DNA of 39,111 nt, from positions 1 to 39,111 of the forward strand of contig PMWT01000236.1 of NCBI GenBank assembly GCA_003166025.1, written 5' to 3'. A program made the position numbers and the translations under genes. The notes below the pieces were generated by a model, which made no database searches, was not told where the DNA came from, and worked only from the letters and a program-made list of their open reading frames with translations. This DNA comes from Acidimicrobiaceae bacterium (lineage in GTDB: Bacteria > Actinomycetota > Acidimicrobiia > Acidimicrobiales > Palsa-688). Shown here piece by piece: positions 31,257 to 39,111 of the stretch (position 1 is the stretch's first letter; each line of letters begins with the position of its first letter).

Positions 31257-32381
31257 CTAGCCTAGCTGCTCTGCCTGCCTGCCCGGAGCCACCCGGGGGC
31301 CCCAGACCTCTGTCACCTCGCCCGCCAGCCGGGCGAAGGTGCCGTCCAGCACGGCTTCTCGGGCGCGGCGCACCAGCTGGGAGAGCCAAGCCAGGTTGTG
31401 CAGGGTGACCAAGCGGCCGGCGCTGGGCTCGCCCACATTGAACAGGTGGCGTATGTAGGCCCGGCTGTGGCGCGCGCACACCGGGCAGTCGCAGGCGGGG
31501 TCGAGGGGCGAGCTGTCCGTCGACGACCGGGCCGCCTTGGCCGCTAGCCGGCCGGAGCTCGTGAGGGCTGTGCCGTGGCGGCCCAGGCGGGTAGGCAGGA
31601 CACAGTCGAACATGTCCACCCCCAGCCCGATCCCCATCATCAAAGAGGCCGGGTCGCCCACCCCCATCAGGTAGCGGGGCCGGTCCGCGGGCAGCGAGCC
31701 CAGGGCCGCGGCCAGGGCGACCTCGGTTTGCTCCGGTGCCTCCCCCACCGACAGGCCACCGATGCCGTAGCCGTCGAAGCCGATGTCCACCAACCGGCGG
31801 GCGTACTCGGCCCGCAGGTCAGGCTCGGTGCCGCCCTGGGATATGCCGAAAAGCAGCTGCCCGGGCCGGGAGTGGGCCTGGCGGGCACGTCGGGCCCAGT
31901 CCAGTGTCCGCTCCCCCGCCGCCGTAACGGCCTCCCTGGGCGCCGGCAGTTCGGTACAGACGTCCAGCACCATCTGGATGTCCGCGCCCAGCAGCTCCTG
32001 GCGGACCACCGCGCTCTCGGGGGTGAGGCGCTGCCAGGACCCGTCGTACGACGAACGGAAGGTCACGCCGTCGTCGTCGACCGAGCAGGGCAGCGACATC
32101 ACCTGGTAGCCACCGGAATCGGTGAGGAAATGGCCGTCCCAGCCGGTGAAGCCGTGCAGGCCGCCCATGGCCGCCACCACCTCGGCGCCCGGTCGCAACA
32201 TCAGGTGGTAAGTGTTGGCCAGCACGACCTGGACGCCCAGGTCGTCGAGGTCCTGGGCCGATAGCAGGCGGACGACGCCTCGAGACCCCACCGGCATGAA
32301 GCAGGGCGTGAGGACACGTCCCCTCTCGGTCTCCAGCCATCCCGCCCGGGCCTGCCCGGCCGTCGCCTCAACCCGGAACAC
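31257..32381 (-). CDS. tgt: tRNA-guanine transglycosylase
   Basis: Exchanges guanine-34 of Asn, Asp, His and Tyr tRNAs for preQ1 on the way to queuosine. The 374-residue enzyme has TDSGGYQVMSL with Asp88, the substrate pocket (VLDVCTELPAP with Cys142, ISQGGTEPDLR), the nucleophile MFDCVLPTR (Asp259) and the zinc site CxCxxC plus His (Cys297, Cys299, Cys302, His328). LDVCT differs from the usual FDECT by Glu to Val, but the conserved Asp and Cys remain. The GTG at 32381 lies two bases after the queA stop. Confidence 0.95.
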   Translation of the reverse strand: MFRVEATAGQARAGWLETERGRVLTPCFMPVGSRGVVRLLSAQDLDDLGVQVVLANTYHLMLRPGAEVVAAMGGLHGFTGWDGHFLTDSGGYQVMSLPCSVDDDGVTFRSSYDGSWQRLTPESAVVRQELLGADIQMVLDVCTELPAPREAVTAAGERTLDWARRARQAHSRPGQLLFGISQGGTEPDLRAEYARRLVDIGFDGYGIGGLSVGEAPEQTEVALAAALGSLPADRPRYLMGVGDPASLMMGIGLGVDMFDCVLPTRLGRHGTALTSSGRLAAKAARSSTDSSPLDPACDCPVCARHSRAYIRHLFNVGEPSAGRLVTLHNLAWLSQLVRRAREAVLDGTFARLAGEVTEVWGPRVAPGRQAEQLG

Positions 32382-32383
32382 GG

Positions 32384-33388
32384 CTAGTCCTGGCCGTCCC
32401 GGAGTGGTCCGCGGTCGCGGGCCACGATCATGGCGTCACCGAAGGACAAAAACCTGTACCCCTCTTCGAGGGCCACCGCGTACAGCTCCCGCCACCGCGG
32501 GCCGGCGAAGGCTTGAAGGAGCACGAGCAGCGTGCTGCGGGGCTGATGGAAGTTGGTGAGCAGCACATCGACAACGCGGAAAGGGTAGCCCGGACGGATG
32601 AACAGCTCGGTCCGGCCCTCCAGGATCCCGCTGGCGGCGGCCGATTCCAGGGCCCTCAAGGTGGTGGTGCCCACGGCCACGACCCGCCGAGCACCCTGGC
32701 ACGCCTCCCAGGTCGAACGGGCTATGGAGTAACGCTCGGAGTGCATGGCATGCTCTTCGACCCGCGCCGCCTTGATGGGGCGGAATGTCCCCAGCCCCAC
32801 GGCCAGGTCGAGGGTGGCCACCTCCACTCCTTGCCGCCTGCACCCGGACAGGACGGCGTCGGTCAGGTGCAGGCCCGCGGTGGGCGCGGCCACGCTCCCG
32901 GGCCGCTCCGCGTACACGGTCTGGTAACGCTCGGGGTCCTCCAGCGGGTGGTGGATATAAGGGGGCAGGGCCAGTGCGCCGAAGGGCGCCAGGTCGTCGA
33001 CCAGGCCTTGCACCTCGCGGCTGCCATCGCTCAGCCGCTCTCCCACCTCGACCACCGCCTGGGCCCCGGAGTAGAGAACGGTGCCGGGCGGCAGGCGGCG
33101 CCCGGGGCGCACCAGCGCCTGGAAACGCCCCGGTCGGCCCGGCACCGGCTCCAGGAGCAGCACCTCGGCCGCCCCCCCGCTCTGCTTTTGCAGGGCCAAC
33201 CGGGCGGGCACGACCCGCGACGTGTTGACGACCAGGAGGTCCCCCGGCTCCAACAGGTCCGCCAGCGCCGCCACACGCAGGTGGCGCACCGTCTGGTCCA
33301 GGGCAACGAGCAGGCGCGCCGCGTCGCGTCGCGCCGCCGGCACCTGGGCGATGGCGCTTTCAGGGAGGTCGTAGTCGGGGACGTCCAT
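32384..33388 (-). CDS. queA: S-adenosylmethionine:tRNA ribosyltransferase-isomerase
   Basis: Transfers and isomerises the ribosyl group of AdoMet onto preQ1-modified tRNA to give epoxyqueuosine. The 334-residue enzyme has YDLPESAIAQVPAARRDAAR at the start, VVNTSRVVPAR, TAGLHLT, LAVGLGTFRPIKA, EEHAMHSERY, and the C-terminal NFHQPRSTLLVLLQAFAG and FLSFGDAMIV, all typical. The ATG at 33388 has AGGACG upstream at good spacing. The pair queA-tgt indicates queuosine modification; the upstream preQ1 genes queC, queD, queE and queF are not in this window. Confidence 0.96.
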   Translation of the reverse strand: MDVPDYDLPESAIAQVPAARRDAARLLVALDQTVRHLRVAALADLLEPGDLLVVNTSRVVPARLALQKQSGGAAEVLLLEPVPGRPGRFQALVRPGRRLPPGTVLYSGAQAVVEVGERLSDGSREVQGLVDDLAPFGALALPPYIHHPLEDPERYQTVYAERPGSVAAPTAGLHLTDAVLSGCRRQGVEVATLDLAVGLGTFRPIKAARVEEHAMHSERYSIARSTWEACQGARRVVAVGTTTLRALESAAASGILEGRTELFIRPGYPFRVVDVLLTNFHQPRSTLLVLLQAFAGPRWRELYAVALEEGYRFLSFGDAMIVARDRGPLRDGQD

Positions 33389-33432
33389 TGCTTCGTCCTG
33401 GGCCGGGAGGGCGGCGCTCGGGCGCGCCTTGG

Positions 33433-34518
33433 TCAGCTCCAGAGCGTAGACGGAGGATCGGCGCCTTCGGCCAGGACCTCGGCCGGCAGCGTCAGGCGCG
33501 CCGGCACCGGCAGCCCGAGGTGCTCCCAGGCCAAGGGCATCGCCACCCGGCCCCGGGGGGTCCGCATCAGCATGCCTAGCTGCAGGAGGAACGGCTCATA
33601 GACGTCTTCGACCGTTTCGGGCGCCTCGCCCACCGAAACGGCCATGGTACTGAGGCCCACCGGGCCACCGCCGAAACGGCAGCACATGGCCTCCAGGATG
33701 GCCCGGTCGACCTTGTCGAGGCCGAGGTCGTCGACCTGGAACAGCTCGAGGCCGGCCCGCGCGGTCTGGTGGTCGATGGTGCCGTCACCGCGCACGTCGG
33801 CATAGTCGCGCACCCGCTTGAGCAGCCGGTTGGCCAGGCGGGGGGTGCCGCGCGAACGCCGGGCGATCTCCGCCCCGCCCGAGGGGTCCAGCTTGGCGCC
33901 GAGCACGCCGGCTGAGCGCCGGACGATCACTTCGAGCTCGGGCACCTCGTAGTAGTCCAGCCGGGCCACCAGCCCGAAGCGGTCGCGGAGAGGACCGGTG
34001 ATGAGCCCCGTCCGGGTGGTGGCGCCGATGAGTGTGAAGCGGGGCAGGTCCAGGCGCAGGCTGCGGGCCGCCGGGCCCTTGCCGAGGACTATGTCGAGCT
34101 GGAAGTCCTCCATGGCCGGGTAGAGGATTTCCTCCACCGGCCGAGCCAGGCGGTGGATCTCGTCGACGAACAGGACGTCGCCCTCGCCCAGGTTGGTCAG
34201 CAGCGCCGCCAGGTCGCCTGCCCGGACAAGGGCCGGCCCCGAAGTGACCCGGTAGCCCGCGCCCATCTCGTTGGCGACGATGCCGGCCAGCGAAGTTTTC
34301 CCCAGGCCCGGCGGTCCGGCGAAGAGCATGTGGTCGACGGCCTCGTCGCGCCGGCGGGCCGCCTCCAGCATTATGGTGAGGTGCTCCTTCAGAGCCGCCT
34401 GGCCGACGAACTCGTCCAGGTGCCGGGGCCGCAACGAGCTTTCCTCGGCGATCTCGACCGGGTCGGCCGACGGCGCCAACAAGCGGATCTCCGGGTCGCC
34501 GTCCGTCTCCGGGCCCAT
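33433..34518 (-). CDS. ruvB: Holliday junction helicase motor RuvB
   Basis: The 361-residue AAA+ ring helicase drives branch migration with RuvA. It has [20 protein letters not shown], Walker [10 protein letters not shown] (68-76), Walker [11 protein letters not shown] (115-124), sensor 1 [12 protein letters not shown], and GPLRDRFGL containing the arginine finger. The C-terminal winged helix has [29 protein letters not shown] and [17 protein letters not shown]. The start is the ATG at 34518; a GTG directly before it (34521) is equally open. It lies after ruvA and before queA. Confidence 0.96.
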   Translation of the reverse strand: MGPETDGDPEIRLLAPSADPVEIAEESSLRPRHLDEFVGQAALKEHLTIMLEAARRRDEAVDHMLFAGPPGLGKTSLAGIVANEMGAGYRVTSGPALVRAGDLAALLTNLGEGDVLFVDEIHRLARPVEEILYPAMEDFQLDIVLGKGPAARSLRLDLPRFTLIGATTRTGLITGPLRDRFGLVARLDYYEVPELEVIVRRSAGVLGAKLDPSGGAEIARRSRGTPRLANRLLKRVRDYADVRGDGTIDHQTARAGLELFQVDDLGLDKVDRAILEAMCCRFGGGPVGLSTMAVSVGEAPETVEDVYEPFLLQLGMLMRTPRGRVAMPLAWEHLGLPVPARLTLPAEVLAEGADPPSTLWS

Positions 34519-34570
34519 CACGGTCTACCCGTCAGGACCGTCACCGTCTTCCCCGTCACGAACGGCCCCG

Positions 34571-35224
34571 TCACGGGCTACCTGCCAGCTCTCTGAGCGC
34601 GTGGCGGAGCATGTCCTCAGTCGAACCCTCGACGGGCAGGCGGGCCAGCGCCTGGCGCACCTCGTCGTTGCCATAGCCGAGGGCACCTAGAGCCGCTTTG
34701 ACCTCTTCACGCTGAGCGGTCCGGTCCGCGGCGCTGGCCTCGTGGGGGCCCGGACCGGTCTCGCCCAGGCTCCCGGGGGGCCCACCACCCACGTCGATCA
34801 CCGCCGCCGATTCGAAGCGAGGGGTCAACTCGAGGACGAGGCGGGCCGCTGTCTTCTTCCCGATCCCAGGCACCAGGGTCAGGGCGTCGGCGTCGTTGTT
34901 GAGGACGGCCCGCTGCAAGGCGGCCGGTGACAACACCGAAAGCAGGGCTACCGCCACGGCCGGGCCGACCCCATGCGCCCCAAGCAGCAGTTCGAAGCAG
35001 TCCCTCTCGTCGCGGCTGGGGAAACCGTAAAGGAGCATGGCGTCCTCACGCACGTGGGTGTGCACGTGCAAGAACGCCGGGCCGCCCATCTCGCCGACGC
35101 GACCGGCGCAACCCGCCGGCACGATGACCCGGTAGCCGACCCCGCCCACCTCGACCAGGAACTCGACCTGGTGGTCGCTGCGCACGGCCCGGTCAAGGAC
35201 CGTGCCCCTCAACGAACCAATCAA
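34571..35224 (-). CDS. ruvA: Holliday junction helicase subunit RuvA
   Basis: The 217-residue RuvA binds four-way junctions as a tetramer and recruits RuvB. It has the N-terminal OB domain (IGSLRGTVLD, VGGVGYRVIVP), the helix-hairpin-helix domain (VGPAVAVALLSVL, LVPGIGKKTAARLVLEL), and the C-terminal RuvB-binding domain (EVKAALGALGYGNDEVRQAL). The linker is Gly/Pro-rich. The start is a TTG at 35224 overlapping the ruvC stop as TTGA; the frame upstream is inside ruvC and not protein-like. Confidence 0.95.
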   Translation of the reverse strand: MIGSLRGTVLDRAVRSDHQVEFLVEVGGVGYRVIVPAGCAGRVGEMGGPAFLHVHTHVREDAMLLYGFPSRDERDCFELLLGAHGVGPAVAVALLSVLSPAALQRAVLNNDADALTLVPGIGKKTAARLVLELTPRFESAAVIDVGGGPPGSLGETGPGPHEASAADRTAQREEVKAALGALGYGNDEVRQALARLPVEGSTEDMLRHALRELAGSP

Positions 35225-35727
35225 CGCCGGCCCCCGGCGGCGGCGACCGCCCGGGAAAACGGGGCGTTGGCGAGGTGGCACAGGGCGAGGGCCAGGGCGT
35301 CGGCCCGGTCGGGCGGCGTCGGCTTCTCAGGCAGGTTGAGGAGCGTCTGCACCATGCGCTGAACCTGGTCCTTCCCGGCGCCCCCCCATCCCGCCACGGC
35401 CTGTTTGACCTCGTTGGGGCTGTACTGGACGACCGGGACACCGGCCTCAGCGGCCACAGCCAGGGCCAGACCGCTGGCCTGCCCCACGGACATGGCCGTG
35501 CGGGCGTTGTTCTGGAACAGGATCCTCTCCACCACGACGACCTCAGGTGACAGCCGCGTTATGAGCATGCGCAGCTCCCTGAGGAGCTGGGCCAACCTCT
35601 CGGCCAGCGGGTTGGACACGGGAGTGGTGAGCACCCCGGACACGACGGCCACGGGGTTGCCGCGGTCCTGGCTTACCGCGCCATAGCCACAGCGCGATAG
35701 GCCGGGATCGATCCCTAGTACGAACAC
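35221..35727 (-). CDS. ruvC: Holliday junction resolvase RuvC
   Basis: The 168-residue endonuclease resolves Holliday junctions. All four acidic catalytic residues are visible: Asp7 (VLGIDPGLSRCGYG), Glu67 (VVVVERILFQNN), Asp140 and Asp143 (PPDRADALALALCHL). The GTG at 35727 has no ribosome site before it. A TAAATT box at 35737-35742 would place the transcript start at or within a few bases of the GTG, so the mRNA may be leaderless. A LexA-type SOS box lies over the start codon. ruvC leads ruvA and ruvB, so the whole set is probably damage-inducible. Confidence 0.96.
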   Translation of the reverse strand: MFVLGIDPGLSRCGYGAVSQDRGNPVAVVSGVLTTPVSNPLAERLAQLLRELRMLITRLSPEVVVVERILFQNNARTAMSVGQASGLALAVAAEAGVPVVQYSPNEVKQAVAGWGGAGKDQVQRMVQTLLNLPEKPTPPDRADALALALCHLANAPFSRAVAAAGGRR

Positions 35728-35734
35728 TAGTTCG
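35721..35734. promoter_or_regulatory. LexA/SOS box over the ruvC start
   Basis: CGAAC-ACTA-GTTCG matches the core of the actinobacterial LexA site (TCGAAC, four bases, GTTCGA), with both five-base arms perfect. It covers the ruvC GTG (35725-35727) and the predicted transcription start, an ideal place for repression. Mycobacterial ruvC is a known LexA target. Confidence 0.85.
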
Positions 35735-35736
35735 GC

Positions 35737-35742
35737 AATTTA
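35737..35742 (-). promoter_or_regulatory. Probable -10 box of ruvC
   Basis: TAAATT fits the TAnnnT pattern. Its end is nine bases from the ruvC GTG, giving a leaderless or nearly leaderless message. No good -35 hexamer is visible, which is common in high-GC Actinobacteria. Confidence 0.45.
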
Positions 35743-35776
35743 TCACCCGCATAGGGCCGGCTGGTGGATCCGTTGC

Positions 35777-35792
35777 CCGGGGACGGCCCCGG
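35777..35792 (-). terminator. GC hairpin after yebC
   Basis: CCGGGG-ACGG-CCCCGG is a perfect 6-bp stem with a 4-base loop, nine bases beyond the yebC stop. With no T tract, it is a modest terminator candidate separating yebC from the SOS-controlled ruvC. Confidence 0.4.
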
Positions 35793-35801
35793 CCCCCGCT
35801 C

Positions 35802-36557
35802 TCAGACTTCGACGAGCTCCATTACCGAGTCGGGGATGTCGAAGTTGGCATATACGTTTTGCACGTCGTCCTGGTCGTCGAGCAGGTCCATGAGGCGTAG
35901 GACCTTGCGGGCGTCGTTCTCGCTATCGATCGAGACGGACTGGGACGGGTACATGGTCAGTTCGCTCGACGCGGTCGGCCAGCCCTTGGCCTCGACGGCG
36001 CTGCGCACGGCCGCCAGCTCGCGCGGTGGCGTGACGATTTCCCAGCTGTCGCCGTTGTCGCGTACATCGTCGGCTCCCGCCTCGGCGGCCACGAGCATCA
36101 AGTCGTCCTCGCTGAACTTGCCGTCATGGGGCATGGTGACAACGCCCTTGCGCGCGAACTGCCAGGAGACGGCGCCCGGTTCGGCCATCGAGCCGCCGTT
36201 TTTCGAGAAAATGGCGCGGATGTCCGCACCGGTGCGGTTGCGGTTATCGGTCAGGCATTCGACGATAACGGCAACTCCTAAGTGGGCGTAACCCTCGTAC
36301 ACGACGGGCTCGTAACGAACGCCCTCGAGCTCGCCGGTACCGCGCTTTATGGCCCGCTCGATGGTCTCCATGGGCACGGACGAATCCCGTGCTTTTTGGT
36401 ACATGGTGCGAAGAGTCGGGTTCCCCTCGAGGTCACCCCCGCCCTCGCGCGCCGCCACCTCGACCTGGCGAATTATCTTGGCGAACAGCTTCCCGCGAGC
36501 CTTGTCCAAAGCGCCTTTCTTATGCTTTGTGGTAGCCCATTTAGAGTGCCCTGACAT
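35802..36557 (-). CDS. yebC: YebC/PmpR family protein
   Basis: The 251-residue protein of the YebC family was long annotated as a transcriptional regulator; some members help ribosomes through proline stretches. The N-terminus [20 protein letters not shown] is the family signature, followed by [64 protein letters not shown], and the C-terminal [20 protein letters not shown]. The length is standard. The ATG at 36557 has AAGGAAGGA just upstream and overlaps the pdxT end by 17 bases. The yebC-ruvC-ruvA-ruvB order is widespread. Confidence 0.96.
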   Translation of the reverse strand: MSGHSKWATTKHKKGALDKARGKLFAKIIRQVEVAAREGGGDLEGNPTLRTMYQKARDSSVPMETIERAIKRGTGELEGVRYEPVVYEGYAHLGVAVIVECLTDNRNRTGADIRAIFSKNGGSMAEPGAVSWQFARKGVVTMPHDGKFSEDDLMLVAAEAGADDVRDNGDSWEIVTPPRELAAVRSAVEAKGWPTASSELTMYPSQSVSIDSENDARKVLRLMDLLDDQDDVQNVYANFDIPDSVMELVEV

Positions 36558-37185
36558 GGTCCTTCCTTGTCCTTGGTTGAGTTTCCAGAAAAAGCTCGTG
36601 CAGCCTCGCGTCGCCCACCAGCTCGGGGTGGAACGAACTGACCAGGACCGGGCCCTGCCGGCAGACCACCGGCTTTTCCTGCCCGTCGCCCATGCGCACG
36701 GTGGCCAGCACTTCCACGTCCGGCCCCACCCGCTCGACCACGGGGGCACGGATGAACACGGCGTGCAGCGGCAACACCAGGCCGTCCACGTCGAGGTCGG
36801 CTTCGAACGAGTCGCGCTGGCGACCGAAAGCGTTACGCCGCACCGAGATGTCGATGGCCCCGAAGCAGTGCTGGTCAGGTCGGCCGTCCACGATCTCGGC
36901 GGCGAGCAATATCATGCCCGCGCATGTCCCCAGGGCCGGCATCCCTTCAGCCAGGCGTCGGCGCAACGGCTCGAGCAGGCCGGAGGTGCCGAGCAACAAC
37001 GACATGGTGGTCGACTCGCCGCCGGGCACGATCAGCGAGCTCACGTCGGCCAGGTCGGCCGGCACCCTGACCTCGCGCCCCTCCGCCCCGAGCGACCCGA
37101 GCAACCTCAGGTGCTCGAGAAAATCACCCTGGAGGGCGAGGACACCGACCAGCCCGGGTCTGCCCGGGAGAGGCTGTGGTACCAC
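36541..37185 (-). CDS. pdxT: Pyridoxal 5'-phosphate synthase glutaminase subunit PdxT
   Basis: Glutaminase that feeds ammonia to PdxS for vitamin B6 synthesis. The 214-residue class I amidotransferase has [28 protein letters not shown] (oxyanion region), the nucleophile LGTCAGM (Cys88), and the His186-x-Glu188 pair in SSFHPEL. The GTG at 37185 lies about 30 bases after pdxS, with AAAGG upstream at slightly long spacing. The short basic tail ([13 protein letters not shown]) overlaps the yebC start. Confidence 0.95.
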   Translation of the reverse strand: MVPQPLPGRPGLVGVLALQGDFLEHLRLLGSLGAEGREVRVPADLADVSSLIVPGGESTTMSLLLGTSGLLEPLRRRLAEGMPALGTCAGMILLAAEIVDGRPDQHCFGAIDISVRRNAFGRQRDSFEADLDVDGLVLPLHAVFIRAPVVERVGPDVEVLATVRMGDGQEKPVVCRQGPVLVSSFHPELVGDARLHELFLETQPRTRKDHVRAL

Positions 37186-37215
37186 CTGGGGGCACCTTTC
37201 TCATCGGTGGCGCGC

Positions 37216-38154
37216 CTACCAGCCGCGCTCGGACAAACGGGTGGCGACGGCCCCCGACTCCTCGCCGCGCATGGCCTCCCCCAGGCCCCTGCTCACCTTG
37301 GCCACGATCTCGTAGTCGCCGAAATGCGTGGTCGCCTCCACGATGGCCGCGGCGAAGCGGGCCGGGTCGGAGCTCTTGAAAATCCCCGAGCCCACGAATA
37401 CGGCTTGGGCGCCGAGGTGCATCACCAGGGCAGCGTCCGACGGCGTGGCTATCCCACCGGCGCAGAAAAGCGGCACGGGGAGCTCACCGCTCCCGGCCAC
37501 CTCTCTCACCAGCTCGACGGGCGCCCGTAGCTCCTTGGCCCAGCTGTAGATCTCGGCCGCGTCCGCCTGGGTCACCTTGCGGATATCGCCCAGGATCTGG
37601 CGCAAATGGCGCACCGCCTCTTTCACGTCCCCCGTGCCCGCCTCACCCTTGGACCGGATCATGGCCGCTCCCTCGGAGATGCGTCGCAGCGCTTCGCCGA
37701 GGTTGTTGGCGCCGCACACGAACGGGACGGTGAAAGGCCATTTGTCGATGTGGTGCTCGTCGTCGGCGGGGGTGAGCACCTCGCTCTCGTCGATGTAGTC
37801 CACACCGAGGGCTTCTAGCACCCTCGCCTCGGCGAAATGACCGATGCGGGCCTTGGCCATGACGGGGATGCTGACAGCGGCCTTGATGGCTTCGATCAAC
37901 GCCGGGTCGCTCATGCGGGCGACGCCGCCGTCACGGCGGATGTCCGCCGGCACCCGTTCCAGGGCCATGACGGCCACCGCTCCGGCGTCCTCGGCGATCA
38001 CGGCGTGCTCGGGCGTTACGACGTCCATGATCACGCCACCGCGCAACTGGGTGGCAAGGCCACGCTTCACCAGGCCCGTACCCGTCCGGCGCGCCTCCGC
38101 GCCACCAGCCCCTCGCACCGTGCCTGGCGCCTTTTGGCCTTCACTCTCTGTCAT
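37216..38154 (-). CDS. pdxS: Pyridoxal 5'-phosphate synthase lyase subunit PdxS
   Basis: Makes pyridoxal 5'-phosphate from ribose 5-phosphate, glyceraldehyde 3-phosphate and ammonia, as a dodecamer with PdxT. The 312-residue barrel shows [41 protein letters not shown] with catalytic Lys101, [40 protein letters not shown] with the second catalytic Lys169, and [18 protein letters not shown]. The first about 25 residues are a nonconserved extension. The ATG at 38154 has AGGA upstream. Confidence 0.97.
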   Translation of the reverse strand: MTESEGQKAPGTVRGAGGAEARRTGTGLVKRGLATQLRGGVIMDVVTPEHAVIAEDAGAVAVMALERVPADIRRDGGVARMSDPALIEAIKAAVSIPVMAKARIGHFAEARVLEALGVDYIDESEVLTPADDEHHIDKWPFTVPFVCGANNLGEALRRISEGAAMIRSKGEAGTGDVKEAVRHLRQILGDIRKVTQADAAEIYSWAKELRAPVELVREVAGSGELPVPLFCAGGIATPSDAALVMHLGAQAVFVGSGIFKSSDPARFAAAIVEATTHFGDYEIVAKVSRGLGEAMRGEESGAVATRLSERGW

Positions 38155-38217
38155 GGTCGGATCCTACCTGGCCGGCCGAAGGTCCCCGGATTGATAACGC
38201 CGGACCGCGCCCGTGCC

Positions 38218-38925
38218 TCAAAGCTCGCGCAGGGCTTCGATCCTGTCTTTCAAGCCCGTCACCGGGCCCTGGCCGGCACCCGGGTCGGCGAACCACAACG
38301 GGGCGTTGGCCCGGGAGGCACCCGGCACCCCTGTGCCCTTCGCCTCGAGCTTCTCCAGGGCCCCGACAAGGCCGGGCGGGTAGCGGGTGAAGTTGACCGC
38401 GGCCCGGTCCATGGCCGTTATCGGCTCGGGCGGCGACAGCATAGTCGCCCCGATCCCGAGCGTGGCCACCGTGACCGTGGCCGGGAGCATGTCATAGCAG
38501 CGGATACGGGTCAGCTGCTGGGCGATGACACCCTCCAGTTCGACCCGGGCCAGCTCGTCGAGCAGCGCCTGGGTGACCACGAGCGTGGCGCTTTTGCGGC
38601 GGCGGCCGCACACGGCGGCGTTGAGCCCGGTCTCGGACCGCACCTTGATCTGAGGCTGATGGACGCCGATCGTGGCGCATAGGCCGTCGACGACGTTGAG
38701 AAGGCGGGCGTGCTCGACCGGGTCAGCGGGCCGACCGCCCAGGGTGTGGCGGGCCAGAGGCTCGGCCGCCCACCACATGGTCACGCCTAGTAGCAGCGTA
38801 CCGCCCACGAACCCGCCGATGGCCCATGGCCAGCCCAGGCCCCACCAGAACAGGAGCCCGACGGCGATCCCGAGGGGCACCGACGACACGGCGACGAGCG
38901 CCAACGCTCGCCTACGGTTGGCCAT
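38218..38925 (-). CDS. M48-like membrane protein lacking the zinc-protease motif
   Basis: The 235-residue protein (from the ATG at 38925, with an AGGA just upstream; a GTG at 39015 would add 30 residues) has the layout of M48 peptidases such as HtpX. It has two N-terminal membrane helices (about 8-28 and 33-53), LLNVVDGLCATIGVHQPQIKV, LNAAVCGRRRKSATLVVTQALLDEL, a third hydrophobic stretch, YPPGLVGALEKLEAKG and RIEALREL. At the position of the HExxH zinc motif (normally ELEGVLAHELSHI) it reads ELEGVIAQQLTRI, so both His and the Glu are replaced. The downstream Glu ligand also appears lost (ITAMDRAAV). It is therefore probably a pseudoprotease. It precedes pdxS. Function is unknown. Confidence 0.75.
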   Translation of the reverse strand: MANRRRALALVAVSSVPLGIAVGLLFWWGLGWPWAIGGFVGGTLLLGVTMWWAAEPLARHTLGGRPADPVEHARLLNVVDGLCATIGVHQPQIKVRSETGLNAAVCGRRRKSATLVVTQALLDELARVELEGVIAQQLTRIRCYDMLPATVTVATLGIGATMLSPPEPITAMDRAAVNFTRYPPGLVGALEKLEAKGTGVPGASRANAPLWFADPGAGQGPVTGLKDRIEALREL

Positions 38926-39017
38926 GGTCCTGGCACGGAGCGGGTCGATGGCCACTGCGCGGACGATTGTAGGACCACCGCGGTAGGGCCGTAGGGCCCC
39001 GATGGCGGGCGCCACGG

Positions 39018-39111
39018 CTAAACCCGCGCTTTGCGGGGCAATGGCCGCCCCCGTCTGAGGAGCAGCGAGAACTCCTCCGCCGTACTTTTGGTCGGCATTG
39101 TGGTCTTACTG
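39018..39111 (-). CDS. Short open frame at the window edge, possible partial gene
   Basis: An open frame runs from the window edge to a TAG at 39018-39020 and includes an ATG at 39098 (MPTKSTAEEFSLLLRRGRPL...). It could be the C-terminal end of an upstream gene or a 26-residue peptide. No ribosome site precedes the ATG. The frame is too short to judge. Confidence 0.2.
   Translation of the reverse strand, partial: SKTTMPTKSTAEEFSLLLRRGRPLPRKARV

Noticed and set aside
38155-38217. Regulator site upstream of pdxS (GGTCC...GGACC)
   Set aside because: The arms are only five GC-rich bases 16 apart and may be chance; no MocR/PdxR gene is nearby.

Overview
The window is high-GC DNA (roughly two thirds G+C or more) with frequent GTG and TTG starts. 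Almost every gene lies on the minus strand, so the biological order runs from high to low coordinates. The gene set (ruvC-ruvA-ruvB-queA-tgt-yajC-secD-secF-apt-rel, then rarA, DUF948-like, DUF6167-like, alaS-ruvX-mltG-aroE, then a type IV pilus block) is typical of Actinobacteria. Queuosine genes, type IV pilus ATPases and threonine-rich linkers together suggest a deep-branching class such as Acidimicrobiia. That placement is inference. No rRNA, tRNA, insertion sequence, CRISPR array or phage gene was recognised.

Layout in transcription order. (1) 39111-35802: a membrane protein of the M48 peptidase fold with a destroyed zinc motif, pyridoxal phosphate synthase pdxS-pdxT, and yebC. (2) 35727-33433: ruvC-ruvA-ruvB, with a LexA-type SOS box on the ruvC start. 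(3) 33388-31257: queA-tgt for queuosine. (4) 31188-26670: yajC-secD-secF and apt. (5) 26560-22048: rel (ppGpp), rarA, and two small membrane-associated proteins. (6) 22097-12210: an accessory block made of an SDR oxidoreductase, a LacI-controlled sugar ABC importer with an amylosucrase, a lone plus-strand secreted protein (PF03640-like), and an ECF sigma/anti-sigma pair. (7) 12148-6598: alaS-ruvX-mltG-aroE, overlapping or abutting. (8) 6370-1: a DUF4388/PATAN protein, pilB, pilT, pilC and the start of a pilin gene that runs off the window.

The most system-like unit is 14367-21005. A LacI regulator with two identical operator cores sits at the head of a gene line encoding a solute-binding protein, two permeases and amylosucrase. 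No ATPase gene is present, so a shared MsiK-type ATPase encoded elsewhere is likely. Strong perfect hairpins separate the binding-protein gene from the permeases and the permeases from the enzyme. The simplest reading is import of sucrose or a related glucoside followed by direct conversion to alpha-1,4-glucan. A second unit, the ECF sigma/RskA-like pair divergent from a secreted PF03640-like protein, resembles the SigK/RskA arrangement. Other points of interest are a PilT with an MshEN-type N-terminal domain, the pseudoprotease, the SOS box over an apparently leaderless ruvC, and recurrent 15-bp tandem duplications in disordered coding regions.
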